Assembly: GCF_004310425.1 (NCBI RefSeq)
Contig: NZ_SIUB01000004.1
Location: 124,001-188,000 of the forward strand
Direction of reading: 5' to 3'
Source: Hansschlegelia quercus
GTDB taxonomy: Bacteria > Pseudomonadota > Alphaproteobacteria > Rhizobiales > Methylopilaceae
DNA length: 64,000 nucleotides
This document shows, piece after piece, positions 41,397 to 50,843 of this stretch (position 1 is its first letter; each line of letters starts with the position of its first letter). The position numbers and the translations under genes were made by a program. A model generated the notes under the pieces. It was given only the letters and a program-made list of their open reading frames with translations. It had not been told where the DNA came from and made no database searches.

Positions 41397-42971
41397 TCAG
41401 GACTTTTGGAACATGGCGAGCATCCGGCGGGTCACGAGGAACCCGCCGACGATGTTCACCGAGGCGACCAGGATCGCCACCGCGGACAGCAGCGGCACCA
41501 TGAAGCCGTGAGCGCCGACCTGCAGCAGGGCGCCAAGCACGATGATGCCGGAGATCGCGTTGGTGAGAGCCATGAGCGGCGTGTGCAGCGAATGGGCGAC
41601 GCCCCAGATAACCTGGAAGCCGACGAAGCACGCGAGCGCGAAGACGATGAAGTGGCTCATGAAGCTTGCCGGCGCGACGGCGCCCACCAGCAGCAGCAGC
41701 ACGGTCCCGACGGCGAGCAGCGTGATCTGGAAGCGCGTCTGCTCCTTGAAGGCGGCCACTTCGCCCGCGCGTCGCTCCGCCGGCGTCAGCTCCTTGGCCT
41801 TCTCCTTCGGCTTCTGCGCCGCGATCGCCTTCACCGTGGGCGGCGGCGGCGGATAAGTGATCTCACCGCCATGGGCGACGGTCGCGCCGCGGATCACGTC
41901 GTCGGCCATGTTGTGGACAACCTGGCCGTCCTTGCCGGGCGTCAGATCCGTCAGCATGTGGCGGATGTTGGTCGCGTAGAGCGACGAGGACTGCGCCGCC
42001 ATCCGGCTTGGGAAGTCGGTGTAGCCGATGATCGTGACGCCGTTCGATGAGACGACGCGCTGGTCCTTTTGCGTCAGCTCGCAATTGCCGCCGCGCTCCG
42101 CGGCGAGATCGACGATGACCGAGCCGGGCTTCATCGCCTCGACCATGTCCTTCGTCCACAGCACGGGCGCGTCGCGACCGGGGATCAGCGCCGTCGTGAC
42201 GACGATGTCGATGTCGGGCGCGAGTTCTCGGAACTTCTTGAGCTGCGCCTCGCGGAACTCGGGGCTCGAAGGGGCCGCATAGCCGCCGGTGGCGGCGCCG
42301 TCCTGCTGGCTCTCCTCAAAATCGAGATAGACGAAGCTCGCGCCCATCGACTCGATCTGCTCGGCGACTTCCGGCCGCACGTCGAAGGCGTAGGTGATCG
42401 CGCCGAGCGCGGTCGCCGCGCCGATCGCGGCCAGTCCCGCGACGCCTGCGCCGATCACCAGCACCTTCGCCGGCGGGACCTTGCCGGCCGCCGTGATCTG
42501 GCCGGTGAAGAACCGCCCGAAATTGGCGCCGGCCTCGATCACCGCGCGATAGCCGGCGATGTTCGCCATCGACGACAGGGCGTCCATCTTCTGAGCGCGC
42601 GAGATGCGCGGCACCATGTCCATGGCGATGACCGACGCGCCGGTCTTCGCGCTGAACTCCAGGAGCTCCTTGCTCTGGGCCGGGTAGAAGAACGAGATCA
42701 GCGTCTTGTCGGCGTTCAGGCGCTCGACTTCGGCGTTTTCCGGCGGGCGCACTTTGGCGATGACGTCCGCGCGCTCCCAGAGAGACGCCGCGCTGTCGAC
42801 CACCTCGACGCCGGCGTCGCGATAGGCCTCGTCGGTGAAGCCCGCCGCCGTTCCGGCGCCGGCCTCGACAAGGCACTCATACCCAAGCTTCTGGAGCTGC
42901 TTGGCGCTTTCGGGCGTCATCGCGACGCGCGCTTCGCCCGCTGCCACTTCCTTTGGCGAACCAATCTTCAC
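41397..42971 (-). CDS. pntA: NAD(P) transhydrogenase subunit alpha, undivided form
   Basis: PntA binds NAD(H). The 524-residue chain starts [20 protein letters not shown], has [20 protein letters not shown], a Rossmann [15 protein letters not shown] and RGGNCELT. It ends with membrane segments (residues about 425-515) of domain II. Many related bacteria split this subunit into two genes; here it is one chain, as in E. coli. It lies directly upstream of pntB. Confidence 0.97.
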   Translation of the reverse strand: MKIGSPKEVAAGEARVAMTPESAKQLQKLGYECLVEAGAGTAAGFTDEAYRDAGVEVVDSAASLWERADVIAKVRPPENAEVERLNADKTLISFFYPAQSKELLEFSAKTGASVIAMDMVPRISRAQKMDALSSMANIAGYRAVIEAGANFGRFFTGQITAAGKVPPAKVLVIGAGVAGLAAIGAATALGAITYAFDVRPEVAEQIESMGASFVYLDFEESQQDGAATGGYAAPSSPEFREAQLKKFRELAPDIDIVVTTALIPGRDAPVLWTKDMVEAMKPGSVIVDLAAERGGNCELTQKDQRVVSSNGVTIIGYTDFPSRMAAQSSSLYATNIRHMLTDLTPGKDGQVVHNMADDVIRGATVAHGGEITYPPPPPTVKAIAAQKPKEKAKELTPAERRAGEVAAFKEQTRFQITLLAVGTVLLLLVGAVAPASFMSHFIVFALACFVGFQVIWGVAHSLHTPLMALTNAISGIIVLGALLQVGAHGFMVPLLSAVAILVASVNIVGGFLVTRRMLAMFQKS

Positions 42972-43105
42972 TGCGCGCTCTCCCGGCGAGGTCTCACGAT
43001 CTTCTTGTCATCGTCAGCGCCGCCGGGGACCAGATCTCCCGCCCGCGCAGGTTCGGTCGACGCCGGAATGCATCCGGCGCCGCGTTTCGTCATTGATCGG
43101 AAGGA

Positions 43106-43396
43106 TCAGCCGAAGACGAAGTGGAGGGCGAGCAGCAGGACACCCGAAACGATCGCGGGGATGAGGGTGCCCTTGGGCGTCATCATGCCGGCGATGCCCG
43201 TCACCAGCGACAGGACGATGCCGAAGCCGCACAGCTTCCAGCTCCCGCCGACGCCGCCGATATAGAGCGAGATCATGATGACGATGAGATGGGCGGTGGC
43301 GACCTTGGTGAGCTTGGTCACCAGCGCGTAGGTGCGCTCGTGCTCGGCGTAATCGTTGCCGGTCGCGGTGGCGTATTCGACGGCGTGTTCGGCCAT
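43106..43396 (-). CDS. aa3-type cytochrome c oxidase subunit IV-like protein
   Basis: A 96-residue membrane protein with a short hydrophilic start (MAEHAVEYATATGNDYAEHE) carrying the family signature DYAEHERTY. Two to three hydrophobic segments follow. The bacterial aa3 subunit IV usually has one membrane helix, so this version is somewhat longer. ATG 43396 is preceded by CAGGGGAT. Genes of this family often lie beside pntAB in Hyphomicrobiales, as here, 134 bases upstream of pntA. The oxidase role is by family only. Confidence 0.85.
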   Translation of the reverse strand: MAEHAVEYATATGNDYAEHERTYALVTKLTKVATAHLIVIMISLYIGGVGGSWKLCGFGIVLSLVTGIAGMMTPKGTLIPAIVSGVLLLALHFVFG

Positions 43397-43480
43397 GCGG
43401 GCGATCCCCTGATTGGTCTTGGAGCTCAAAGACCAGCCGCATGTAGCGGAAAGGCAGGGGTGCGGCAATTGGGCCGAAAG

Positions 43481-43494
43481 TCTGGCATGCCAGA
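43481..43494. promoter_or_regulatory. Perfect 14-base palindrome upstream of the cox IV/pnt genes
   Basis: TCTGGCATGCCAGA, a gapless palindrome in the 112-base gap between the ABC1 kinase gene and the subunit IV gene. It could be an operator for the latter and pntAB. No regulator is known and it may be chance. Confidence 0.3.
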
Positions 43495-43508
43495 TACCAG
43501 TTGACGTG

Positions 43509-44882
43509 CTAGGGAGCCGCTTCTTCGAGCCCGACCAGCCGAAGCGCGGAAAGCTGCCGTCCGGCGACCGCCTGCTCGCTGAAGCCCTCCATGGTTTCGC
43601 GGAACAGCTGCGCGAAATTCAGCTCGGCGCGCAGGTGAAGAAACACGCCGCCGAGCCCGATCGCCGCGCGGTCCATGAACACGAATTCGCGCGGCACGGT
43701 GATCGGCCCCTTGGCCTTCAGCTCCTGCGCGACCTGGAATGCCTGCTTGCGGCCGTATTCGCCCGGCGAGACGCCGTCGGCGATCGTGCGCACGCGATCG
43801 TCGAGCAGCGGCCCGTAGATGAACCGGGCCCAGATGTTCAAGACGTCGATCAGCTCGCGCTTCAGCCCCTTGAAGCCCCAGGTCTCGTAGGCGTGCACCA
43901 CCCGCGCGTCGTCGCCGTCGCGCAGGCCCTCGTAGAGGTCGACCACGCCGCCGACGAAGCTCGGCGGGAAGATGCGGATGCAGCCGTAGTCCAGCAGGTT
44001 GATGCCGCGCGGCTCGCCGTCCGCCTCGAACGCCTGGTAATTGCCTAAATGCGGGTCGCCGTGGATGACGCCGTGCCCTGAAAACGGTCCCCACCAAGCC
44101 TTGAACATCGCGACGGCGAGCCTGTTGCGGATCTCGAGCGAGGCGTCTTTGTGCGCGAGCAGTTTGGTCCCATCGAGCCAGCCGAGGGTCAGCAGCCGCC
44201 CGGTCGAGAGCTCCGGCCTGACATGCGGAACGCGCACCTCCGGCGTGTCCTTCAGCATCTCGGCGTAGAGCGCGGCGTTCTTTGCCTCGCGGCGATAGTC
44301 GAGCTCTTCGCGGATGCGGGCGCCGATCTCCTCGGAGATCTGGCTCGTGTCGATCGAGCTGTCGAAGCGCCCACGCAGGTTGAACAGCAGCTTAAGCTGA
44401 CCGAGATCGGCCTCCACGGCGGACGCCATGTCCGGGTATTGCAGCTTCACCGCGAGTTCTTCGCCGTCGAGCGCGGTCGCGCGATGCACCTGGCCTAGAG
44501 AGGCCGCAGCCGCCGGCTCCTTCTCGAAGCTTCCGAACTTGTCCAGCCAATCCGGCCCAAGCTCGGCCGCCATGCGCCGCCTCACGAAGCCGTAGCCCAT
44601 CGGCGGCGCTTCGGACTGAAGCTGCGACAGCTCGGCCGCGTATTCCGACGGCAGCGCGTCCGGGATGGTCGCGAGCAGTTGCGCAACCTTCATGATCGGG
44701 CCCTTCAGCCCGCCGAGCGCGGCGCGAAGATCAGCCGCCCGATCCGCCCTGCCCGCTGCGCGGCCGAAGAACTGCGCCTGCGCGATACGCGCCGCGACCC
44801 CTCCGACATTGGCGCCGACGCGGACGTAGCGTCCCACCCGGGCGGAGAGGCGGTTTCGTTCGAGATCGGGGGTGTCGGCCAT
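43509..44882 (-). CDS. ABC1/UbiB family atypical kinase
   Basis: A 457-residue member of the ABC1 (ADCK/UbiB) family of kinase-like ATPases that support ubiquinone synthesis and lipid handling at membranes. It has the Ala-rich loop AAAASLGQVHRA, VKLQYPDMASAVEADL, GVIHGDPHLGNYQ (catalytic loop) and LLDYGCIRIF (metal-binding Asp). The N-terminal KxGQ motif reads KVAQ. It is not clearly the orthologue of UbiB, so no symbol is given. It is on the same strand as the cox IV and pnt genes. Confidence 0.9.
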   Translation of the reverse strand: MADTPDLERNRLSARVGRYVRVGANVGGVAARIAQAQFFGRAAGRADRAADLRAALGGLKGPIMKVAQLLATIPDALPSEYAAELSQLQSEAPPMGYGFVRRRMAAELGPDWLDKFGSFEKEPAAAASLGQVHRATALDGEELAVKLQYPDMASAVEADLGQLKLLFNLRGRFDSSIDTSQISEEIGARIREELDYRREAKNAALYAEMLKDTPEVRVPHVRPELSTGRLLTLGWLDGTKLLAHKDASLEIRNRLAVAMFKAWWGPFSGHGVIHGDPHLGNYQAFEADGEPRGINLLDYGCIRIFPPSFVGGVVDLYEGLRDGDDARVVHAYETWGFKGLKRELIDVLNIWARFIYGPLLDDRVRTIADGVSPGEYGRKQAFQVAQELKAKGPITVPREFVFMDRAAIGLGGVFLHLRAELNFAQLFRETMEGFSEQAVAGRQLSALRLVGLEEAAP

Positions 44883-45100
44883 GAAAGGCTTACGCCGGGC
44901 GTGGGCGGTCGGTTCCAGACCTGACTTCCGACAAATCCGCCTTCGATAGCGGCCTCCACGCGATCGACTTCATGCCCAGGCCTTAGCACTGGAAGCGCCT
45001 CGCGCTCGATCGACGCTCGTGATCGCCTCCTTGCCAAGTACACTGGCCGCCCGCACCCTGACGCGCGAAAGACGCAAGCAATCGAAGGGGAAGACAGCCG

Positions 45101-45862
45101 ATGATCCTGCGGGACCGCGTCGCCATCGTCACGGGATCGGGCTCGGGCATCGGCCGCGCCGGCGCGGCCATCATGGCGCGTGAGGGGGCCCATGTCGTGG
45201 TGGCGGACCGCGACGCTGCCGGAGCGGAGGAGACCGTCCGGCAGATCGTCGAGACCGGCGGAAGGGCAGAGGCGCTGATCGTCGACGTGGCGGATGACCG
45301 GGCGCTGGAGGACGGCGTCGCGGCGGTCGCCGCCAGACACGGCCGCATCGACATTCTGCACAACCACGCCGGGATCCAGGTCGCGGGCGACCTCGAGAGC
45401 GTGGACGTCGACGGCTTCGACCGGTCCTGGACGCTGAACGTGCGCGCCCATTTCATGGCGTCGCGATACGTCATGCCGATCATGAAGGCGGCTGGCGGCG
45501 GCGTCATTCTCAACACCTCGTCGAGCTCCGGCGTGCTCTACGATCGCGAGATGATCGCCTACACCACGACCAAGCACGCGGTGATCGCGATGACCCGGCA
45601 GATGGCGGGCGATTACGCCAGGCACGGGATTCGGGTGAACGCGCTCTGTCCAGGCTGGGTCGACACGCCGTTCAACGCTCCCTTCATCGCCCAGATGAGC
45701 GGACGGGAAGCGATCGAAGCCTATATCCGCGAGAAGGTCCCGCTCGGCCGCTGGGCCGACGTGACCGAACTCGCCGAACCCATCCTCTTCCTCGTCTCCG
45801 ACCGATCATCCTACATGACCGGGCAGATCCTCGTGGTGGACGGCGGAGAATCCATCATCTGA
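45101..45862 (+). CDS. SDR family NAD(P)-dependent oxidoreductase
   Basis: A 253-residue classical short-chain dehydrogenase. The nucleotide motif VTGSGSGIGRAGA is at the N-terminus, NHAGIQ replaces the usual NNAG, the catalytic Ser is in LNTSSSSG and the YTTTK motif gives Tyr and Lys. The C-terminus has YMTGQILVVDGG. The substrate cannot be told; similar proteins act on sugars, alcohols and 3-oxoacyl compounds. AAGGGGA lies about 9 bases before ATG 45101. It is an isolated gene. Confidence 0.92.
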   Translation: MILRDRVAIVTGSGSGIGRAGAAIMAREGAHVVVADRDAAGAEETVRQIVETGGRAEALIVDVADDRALEDGVAAVAARHGRIDILHNHAGIQVAGDLESVDVDGFDRSWTLNVRAHFMASRYVMPIMKAAGGGVILNTSSSSGVLYDREMIAYTTTKHAVIAMTRQMAGDYARHGIRVNALCPGWVDTPFNAPFIAQMSGREAIEAYIREKVPLGRWADVTELAEPILFLVSDRSSYMTGQILVVDGGESII

Positions 45863-45869
45863 CGGACGC

Positions 45870-45898
45870 CTGCCGCCGACGCAGTGAGACGGCGGCAG
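45870..45898. terminator. Possible hairpin terminator between convergent genes
   Basis: CTGCCGCC and GGCGGCAG with a 13-base loop lie between the SDR stop and the methyltransferase stop. There is no T run, so the terminator assignment is weak. Confidence 0.4.
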
Positions 45899-45905
45899 CG
45901 GGCGC

Positions 45906-46547
45906 TCAGCCGGTCTTCTTGATCCGGATCAGCTGGAAGAACGGCGCCGGGAAGATCGGCTGGACGTCGATCACCTGCATGTCGGGCGTGGTGGCGGCCC
46001 AGGCCCGGAGCCGCGAGACCTTGAAGTCCGTGGACCACCCGACCTTCTTCACGAGCGGCGCGAGCGCCGTCTCGATCTTCATGCGCAGCCCGTCTTCCGC
46101 GCCCATCTTGGACGCCACGATGATCTCCCCGCCGGGCTTCAGCACGCGGCGCATCTCGGTGAGCGCGGCTTCCGGGTTCGGCACCAGCGTGATGACGAAG
46201 GGCACGGTCACGGCGTCGAAAGCGGCGTCGGGTAGCCCGAGATTGCAGGCGTCCATGACGGCGAGGCAGCGCACGTGAGACAACCCCTCCGCCTCGACCT
46301 TCTCGCGCGCCTTGGCGAGCATATGGCGGGACAGGTCGACGCCGACGACGCGGGCGATCGAGGGGTAGTAGCGCAGCACGAGACCGGTTCCGACGCCGAT
46401 CTCGAGGATGTCCTTGCCGCAGGCCGCGGCGGCGTCGGCCGCCTTGCGCTGGCCGTCGGCCAGGAACTTCACATAGACCTTGTCGTAGAACGGGGCCCAG
46501 CTCTCATAGGCCTTCTTCTGGCCCGCCAGATCGTACTGAACGCTCAC
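45906..46547 (-). CDS. SAM-dependent methyltransferase, PmtA-like
   Basis: A 213-residue class I methyltransferase with motif [33 protein letters not shown] and [15 protein letters not shown]. The opening [13 protein letters not shown] resembles phosphatidylethanolamine N-methyltransferases of the Rhodobacter PmtA type, which methylate membrane lipid headgroups towards phosphatidylcholine. The GTG start overlaps the mnmA stop (GTGA), so the genes are coupled. The lipid substrate is an inference from family resemblance. Confidence 0.85.
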   Translation of the reverse strand: MSVQYDLAGQKKAYESWAPFYDKVYVKFLADGQRKAADAAAACGKDILEIGVGTGLVLRYYPSIARVVGVDLSRHMLAKAREKVEAEGLSHVRCLAVMDACNLGLPDAAFDAVTVPFVITLVPNPEAALTEMRRVLKPGGEIIVASKMGAEDGLRMKIETALAPLVKKVGWSTDFKVSRLRAWAATTPDMQVIDVQPIFPAPFFQLIRIKKTG

Positions 46548-47719
46548 GCCGCAGCCTCGCTGACAGGCCTGTCCGGCCTCGCCTGAACGCGCTCGGGTCG
46601 GCGGACGATCCCGCCGCCAAGCACCCGCTCACCCGTCTCGCCGTCATAGAGCACGCAGGCCTGCCCCGGCGCGACGCCGGTCTCGCCCTCGAGCAGCTCG
46701 ACCTCAGCCTCGCCTTCCACGACGCGCAGCACTGCCTGCTGCGGCGCCTTGGTCGAGCGCACCTTCGCGCAGACGGCGAGACCCTCGGAGCCGATGGCGT
46801 CGATTGCGCCATCGCCGAGCCAGTTCATCGCGCGGAGCTTGACGAGGCTGACGGCAAGCGCCGTCCGCGGTCCGACCACCACCGTTTTTGCGGCGGCGTC
46901 GATGCGCACGACGAACAGCGGCTCGCCATTGTCGTTGAGCCCGAGCCCGCGGCGCTGGCCGATCGTGTAGCGGACCACGCCCTCGTGGCGGCCAAGCGTG
47001 CGGCCGTCGACATGGACGACCGGGCCGGGCTCGGACGCGCCGGGCTTCAATCTCTCGACAACGTCCGAATAGCGGCCCTGCGGCACGAAGCAGATGTCCT
47101 GGCTGTCCGGCTTGTCGGCGACGGCGAGGCCGAGTTCGCGGGCGGCCTCGCGCACCTGCGGCTTCGTCAGGGTTCCGAGCGGGAAGCGCAGCATCGCGAG
47201 CTGCTCGGGGGTCGTGCCGTAGAGGAAATAGCTCTGGTCACGGTCGCCGTCGGCGGCCCTGAACAGGCCGCGCCCGCCGCCTGGGAGCGCGCGTGAGGCG
47301 ACGTAGTGCCCGGTCGCCAGCGCCGCGGCGCCGAGATCCTTCGCCATGTCGAGCAGGTCGAGGAACTTGACGGTCTGGTTGCAGGCGACGCAGGGGATCG
47401 GCGTCTCGCCCGCGAGATAGCTTTCCGCAAACGGCTCGATGACGGACTTCCGGAAGCGCGCTTCGTAGTCGAGCACGTAATGCGGAATGCCGAGCCGCTC
47501 AGCGACGTCGCGGGCGTCGTGGATGTCGCGGCCGGCGCAGCACGCGCCCTTGCGAGCCGTCGCCGCGCCATGGTCGTAGAGCTGCATCGTCACGCCGACG
47601 ACGTCGTAGCCGGCGCGGGCGAGCAGGCCGGCCACGACGGAGGAGTCGACGCCGCCCGACATGGCGACGACGACGCGCGTGTCCTTGGCGGGGCCGGGAA
47701 GGTCGAGGTCGGGCGTCAC
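46544..47719 (-). CDS. mnmA: tRNA-specific 2-thiouridylase MnmA
   Basis: MnmA puts sulfur on U34 of tRNAs for Lys, Glu and Gln. The 391-residue protein has the PP-loop [25 protein letters not shown] (catalytic Cys), [19 protein letters not shown] (second Cys) and a C-terminal beta-barrel region. It uses a GTG start at 47719. A short gap of 76 bases separates it from flgD upstream on the same strand, so some read-through is possible. Confidence 0.97.
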   Translation of the reverse strand: MTPDLDLPGPAKDTRVVVAMSGGVDSSVVAGLLARAGYDVVGVTMQLYDHGAATARKGACCAGRDIHDARDVAERLGIPHYVLDYEARFRKSVIEPFAESYLAGETPIPCVACNQTVKFLDLLDMAKDLGAAALATGHYVASRALPGGGRGLFRAADGDRDQSYFLYGTTPEQLAMLRFPLGTLTKPQVREAARELGLAVADKPDSQDICFVPQGRYSDVVERLKPGASEPGPVVHVDGRTLGRHEGVVRYTIGQRRGLGLNDNGEPLFVVRIDAAAKTVVVGPRTALAVSLVKLRAMNWLGDGAIDAIGSEGLAVCAKVRSTKAPQQAVLRVVEGEAEVELLEGETGVAPGQACVLYDGETGERVLGGGIVRRPERVQARPDRPVSEAAA

Positions 47720-47795
47720 GGTCGGTGCGATGGCTCGGGCGTTCGAGGATGCCGGCTCTCTTACCCCCTCAAGCTCCGCGACGGAAGCCGCGCCC

Positions 47796-48482
47796 TCAGC
47801 TTCCGCTCGTCGGCGTCGTCACCTTCTTGACGTCGCCGAGCGAGATCGACAGATCGCCCATCGTCAGCAGCACCGTGCCGGTGGAGAAATCGACGCCGTC
47901 GACCACCCCGGTGACGTCGGTGCTCATGGTCACGCCGGCGCCTGCGGCGTTCTTGCCGGTGACCGTGATGCTGTAGGCGCTCGAATTCGTCAGGGACCCG
48001 TCATCGGTGACGCCGTCCCAGGTGTAGTCATTCTCGCCCTTGGCGAAGGTCGCCGTGCGGGTCGCGACCAGGTCGCCGTCGGAGTCGCGGATCTGGATCG
48101 TCGCGGCCACGTCGTCCTCGGGCGCGGTGATCGTCCAGGTTCCCTTGCCGTCGGTCAGCGTGGCGTCGCTGCCGTCGGCGACGATGGTCTTGCCCACCAT
48201 GCCGACCGCGGTGTCGGCGCTCGAGGTCTGCGTCGCCGTCAGGATCGAGCCCAGCGTGTCGTTGGTCTTGAGCTGCTGCTCGACGCCCGCGAACTGCACG
48301 AGCTGCTGCGTGAACTGGTTGGTGTCGAGCGGGTCGAGCGGGTTCTGGTTCTTCAGCTGCGTCGTCAGCAGCGTCAGGAAGGTCTCGAAATTGTTCGCGA
48401 GCGTCGTGCCCGAGGAGGATGTCGCCGCGCTCGCGGTGCTCCCCGTCGAACCCGTTAGCGAACTTGTGCCGTCTATCGCCAT
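47796..48482 (-). CDS. flgD: Flagellar hook capping/assembly protein FlgD
   Basis: FlgD caps the growing hook and is discarded before filament assembly. The 228-residue protein has [20 protein letters not shown] and [20 protein letters not shown], the conserved FlgD N-terminal part, then Ig/tudor-like beta domains. It begins 17 bases after fliK ends, forming a fliK-flgD operon read from the sigma-54 site at 50237-50252. Confidence 0.95.
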   Translation of the reverse strand: MAIDGTSSLTGSTGSTASAATSSSGTTLANNFETFLTLLTTQLKNQNPLDPLDTNQFTQQLVQFAGVEQQLKTNDTLGSILTATQTSSADTAVGMVGKTIVADGSDATLTDGKGTWTITAPEDDVAATIQIRDSDGDLVATRTATFAKGENDYTWDGVTDDGSLTNSSAYSITVTGKNAAGAGVTMSTDVTGVVDGVDFSTGTVLLTMGDLSISLGDVKKVTTPTSGS

Positions 48483-48499
48483 GATCGAAATCCTTGAGG

Positions 48500-50197
48500 T
48501 CAGACGCGCACGTCGAGGGCGGAGGTCGCGGAGCGCGAGCTGCGATAGACGGCGGCAGGGTCGGCCGTGACAAGGTCGTCGTCGGTCTCCGCCGTCGGAT
48601 AGATTGGCGGGGCCGCCTGCTGCTGATCGCTGCGCTGCCCCCAGCCCTGCTGGCCGCCGTCGCGCAGTTCGAAGGAGAGGCCGCCGCCGTTCATCGTGAA
48701 GCCCGCCTGCTGCAGGTTCTTCGCGAGCTCCGAGGCGTCGTTGCGCAACATTGCGAGCGTCTCGGGACGATCGATCGTCAGCCGCGTGGCGACGCGACCG
48801 TCCTGGGAGATGTCCATGCGCACGTCGATGCGGCCGAGATCGGTCTCGTCGAGACGGACTTCGAGCCGGGTGCGGCGGGAGGCGTTCGCGACAGACTGCG
48901 CCGCAGCCGCGATGCCGGCGGCGACCGTCGCAGCCGCAGAGGTCGTCACGCCGCCCGTGGCCGCGCCCGAAATGGAACCGGACGCCCCGTCGGCTGCGAC
49001 GCCGGTCTGGGCCTGCGCGAGCATGAAGCCGCCGGACGCTCCTTCGGAACGCGCGACGCCGGCCTGCGGCTGGGTCCCATCGCCGCTCTTGCCCTGATCG
49101 GCGCCGGATTGAGCCTGTTCGCCGCCGGCGCCGCGGTCATGGGCTTCCACGACAGTCTTCTGCGCCTGCACGGCGACCTGGGCCGCACGCTTTTCGGGGG
49201 CGGTCCGGTCGAGCGCCGGCTCGGTATCGGCGGCGGGCGCGGCCCCGGCCGCAGCGGCGGTCGTTGGCGCGGCGAGCGGCCGATCGGCGGCCGCCGTCGC
49301 AAGCGTCGCCTTCGCCTTGCCGTCAGTTGCGAGCGGGTCGGCCGTCGCATCGATCTTGGCTACGTCATCAGCGGCGATCGGCGCCCGCTCCGGGACGATG
49401 TTCGGCGTGACGGCTGGCGCCGCCGGCTCCGGCGTCGCGTTCGACACGATGGCAGGGGTCAGCGCCGCCGCAGGCTGCGGCGTCACGACGATGTCGACGG
49501 TCTCCCCGGTGGCGAGCGGGAGAACGCTCGCCGGGGCGGGCGTGGAGGGAGCCGCGGCGACGACCGCCGGCTTGGGCGCTTCGACCGCGGACGCTTCGAC
49601 CGCGGACGCCGCGACCTTGAGCGCTTCCAGCTTGGGCGTCTCCATTTTTGACGCGTCGAGCTTGGACGCGGGGTCCTCGGCGTTCTGCGCGGCCGTCAAG
49701 GCGGCGGCAAAAGCCGGATCGGCCGGCGCGACCGTCGCCGCGCGGGCCGGAAGCTCGACGGGAGCGGCCGCGGTCGATGCCGCTTCCATGGCGGCGGTCA
49801 TACCGCCGTCGGGGTCGGACGCCGGCGCGGGGACCGGCGTGTCGACCGTCAACGATTCCTCTGGCGGCGCTGCAGGCGCAATCGGGGTCGCGACGATCTG
49901 GGTCGCCGCGATCAGGGCGGCGGCTTGCGCCGCGGCGGCGGCCTGACGCTTGTCCTTGTCCTCATCGTTCTCCCGCACGGCGGCGCGGCCATCGTCCGGC
50001 GCGTCCTCGGAATCGCTCGACTTGCCCGATTTGGCGCTAGCCGGCGTGGGGGACGCGGACTGCGGTTCATCGCCCGTGACGTCGCCAAGAAGCGCGTCGA
50101 AACCGTCATCCGACGACGCCGAGCCGAGCGCGGGCGCGCGCGCCGCCGGGGCGGCGGCAGGCGTGCTGGTCGGCGCGGTCGTGGAAACGGCTGTCAT
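48500..50197 (-). CDS. fliK: Flagellar hook-length control protein FliK
   Basis: FliK measures hook length and switches export from hook to filament proteins. The 565-residue product has a long Ala/Pro/Thr-rich, low-complexity middle (residues about 20-420), as expected for the ruler. The C-terminal Flg_hook domain includes LEVRLDETDLGRIDVRMDI and LRNDASELAKNLQQAGF. ATG 50197 lies about 30 bases after the predicted start of transcription. The composition is extreme, but the C-terminal domain is clear. Confidence 0.92.
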   Translation of the reverse strand: MTAVSTTAPTSTPAAAPAARAPALGSASSDDGFDALLGDVTGDEPQSASPTPASAKSGKSSDSEDAPDDGRAAVRENDEDKDKRQAAAAAQAAALIAATQIVATPIAPAAPPEESLTVDTPVPAPASDPDGGMTAAMEAASTAAAPVELPARAATVAPADPAFAAALTAAQNAEDPASKLDASKMETPKLEALKVAASAVEASAVEAPKPAVVAAAPSTPAPASVLPLATGETVDIVVTPQPAAALTPAIVSNATPEPAAPAVTPNIVPERAPIAADDVAKIDATADPLATDGKAKATLATAAADRPLAAPTTAAAAGAAPAADTEPALDRTAPEKRAAQVAVQAQKTVVEAHDRGAGGEQAQSGADQGKSGDGTQPQAGVARSEGASGGFMLAQAQTGVAADGASGSISGAATGGVTTSAAATVAAGIAAAAQSVANASRRTRLEVRLDETDLGRIDVRMDISQDGRVATRLTIDRPETLAMLRNDASELAKNLQQAGFTMNGGGLSFELRDGGQQGWGQRSDQQQAAPPIYPTAETDDDLVTADPAAVYRSSRSATSALDVRV

Positions 50198-50236
50198 CGG
50201 AACGTCCCGGGCGCGAATGGTCGCTCCCCGCCCAGC

Positions 50237-50252
50237 AGCAATCGTCGTGCCA
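50237..50252 (-). promoter_or_regulatory. Sigma-54 promoter for fliK-flgD
   Basis: On the minus strand TGGCACGACGATTGCT matches the -24/-12 consensus TGGCACG-N4-TTGC exactly, with 10 bases between GG and GC. Transcription should start near 50226, about 28 bases before the fliK ATG. The sigma-54 activator FlbD is encoded 4.5 kb away. Confidence 0.88.
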
Positions 50253-50430
50253 CGTAGGACCGCTCAATTCTCAAGCCGTGAGCGCTTGGCGAGCCCGGTC
50301 GAATGTTCCGGCATATGGAAAATTCTGCCGCTCTCCGACGGTCGACAGTTACCACTCAAGATAACCAATTATTCATGGATAGATTACGCGTCGTTAACCT
50401 TTCAACATCGTTCAAAACGCCGCTTTTCGC

Positions 50431-50445
50431 TTAGCCAAATGTTAA
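50431..50445. promoter_or_regulatory. Near-consensus CtrA box upstream of sciP
   Basis: TTAGCCAAATGTTAA fits TTAA-N7-TTAA with one mismatch. It lies 52 bases before the sciP ATG, a position suited to activation by CtrA. sciP is a CtrA target in Caulobacter. Confidence 0.6.
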
Positions 50446-50496
50446 ATGAGCGCGCGTAATCTCATGTGAAGGGTCAGACGTCGCGTGAGAGTATCG

Positions 50497-50772
50497 ATGA
50501 CCGAGATGCATCGTGGACGAACCAAATACGTGATCGGCCCGGACGGGAGTCCGCTCACGATCGCGGATCTGCCGCCGTCCGACACGAAACGTTGGGTCAT
50601 CCGGCGCAAGGCGGAAGTCGTAGCCGCCGTGCGCGGCGGTCTGCTCAGTCTCGAAGAGGCCTGCCAGCGCTATACGCTAACGGTCGAAGAGTTCCTGTCG
50701 TGGCAGGCTTCGATCGACCGGCATGGCCTCGCCGGCTTGCGTACGACGCGTATCCAGCAATACCGGATCTGA
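50497..50772 (+). CDS. sciP: CtrA inhibitor SciP (DUF1153)
   Basis: SciP binds CtrA and blocks its activation of target promoters late in the cell cycle. The 91-residue helix-turn-helix protein reads MTEMHRGRTKYVIGPDGSPL, IADLPPSDTKRWVIRRKAEV and LSLEEACQRYTLTVEEFLSW, as in Caulobacter SciP. ATG 50497 is used rather than GTG 50485 because family members start MTEM. It ends at a terminator and precedes fliF. Confidence 0.95.
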   Translation: MTEMHRGRTKYVIGPDGSPLTIADLPPSDTKRWVIRRKAEVVAAVRGGLLSLEEACQRYTLTVEEFLSWQASIDRHGLAGLRTTRIQQYRI

Positions 50773-50803
50773 CGACGTTTCCTGAAGCTACGCCTTCCGA
50801 AAG

Positions 50804-50830
50804 CGCCGGCCCTCGTGGCCGGCGTTTTCG
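50804..50830 (+). terminator. Terminator after sciP
   Basis: A stem CGCCGGCC/GGCCGGCG with a 5-base loop is followed by TTTTCG, 31 bases after the sciP stop. It separates sciP from the fliF promoter. Confidence 0.85.
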
Positions 50831-50843
50831 TTTTCGGCCGCCA

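Noticed and set aside
43061-43079. CGCCGGA-TCCGGCG hairpin as a terminator between the cox IV gene and pntA
   Set aside because: No T run on either strand, and a short GC hairpin is expected by chance at this composition.
50390-50405. GTTAACC as another CtrA site upstream of sciP
   Set aside because: The second half-site is missing at the required seven-base spacing.
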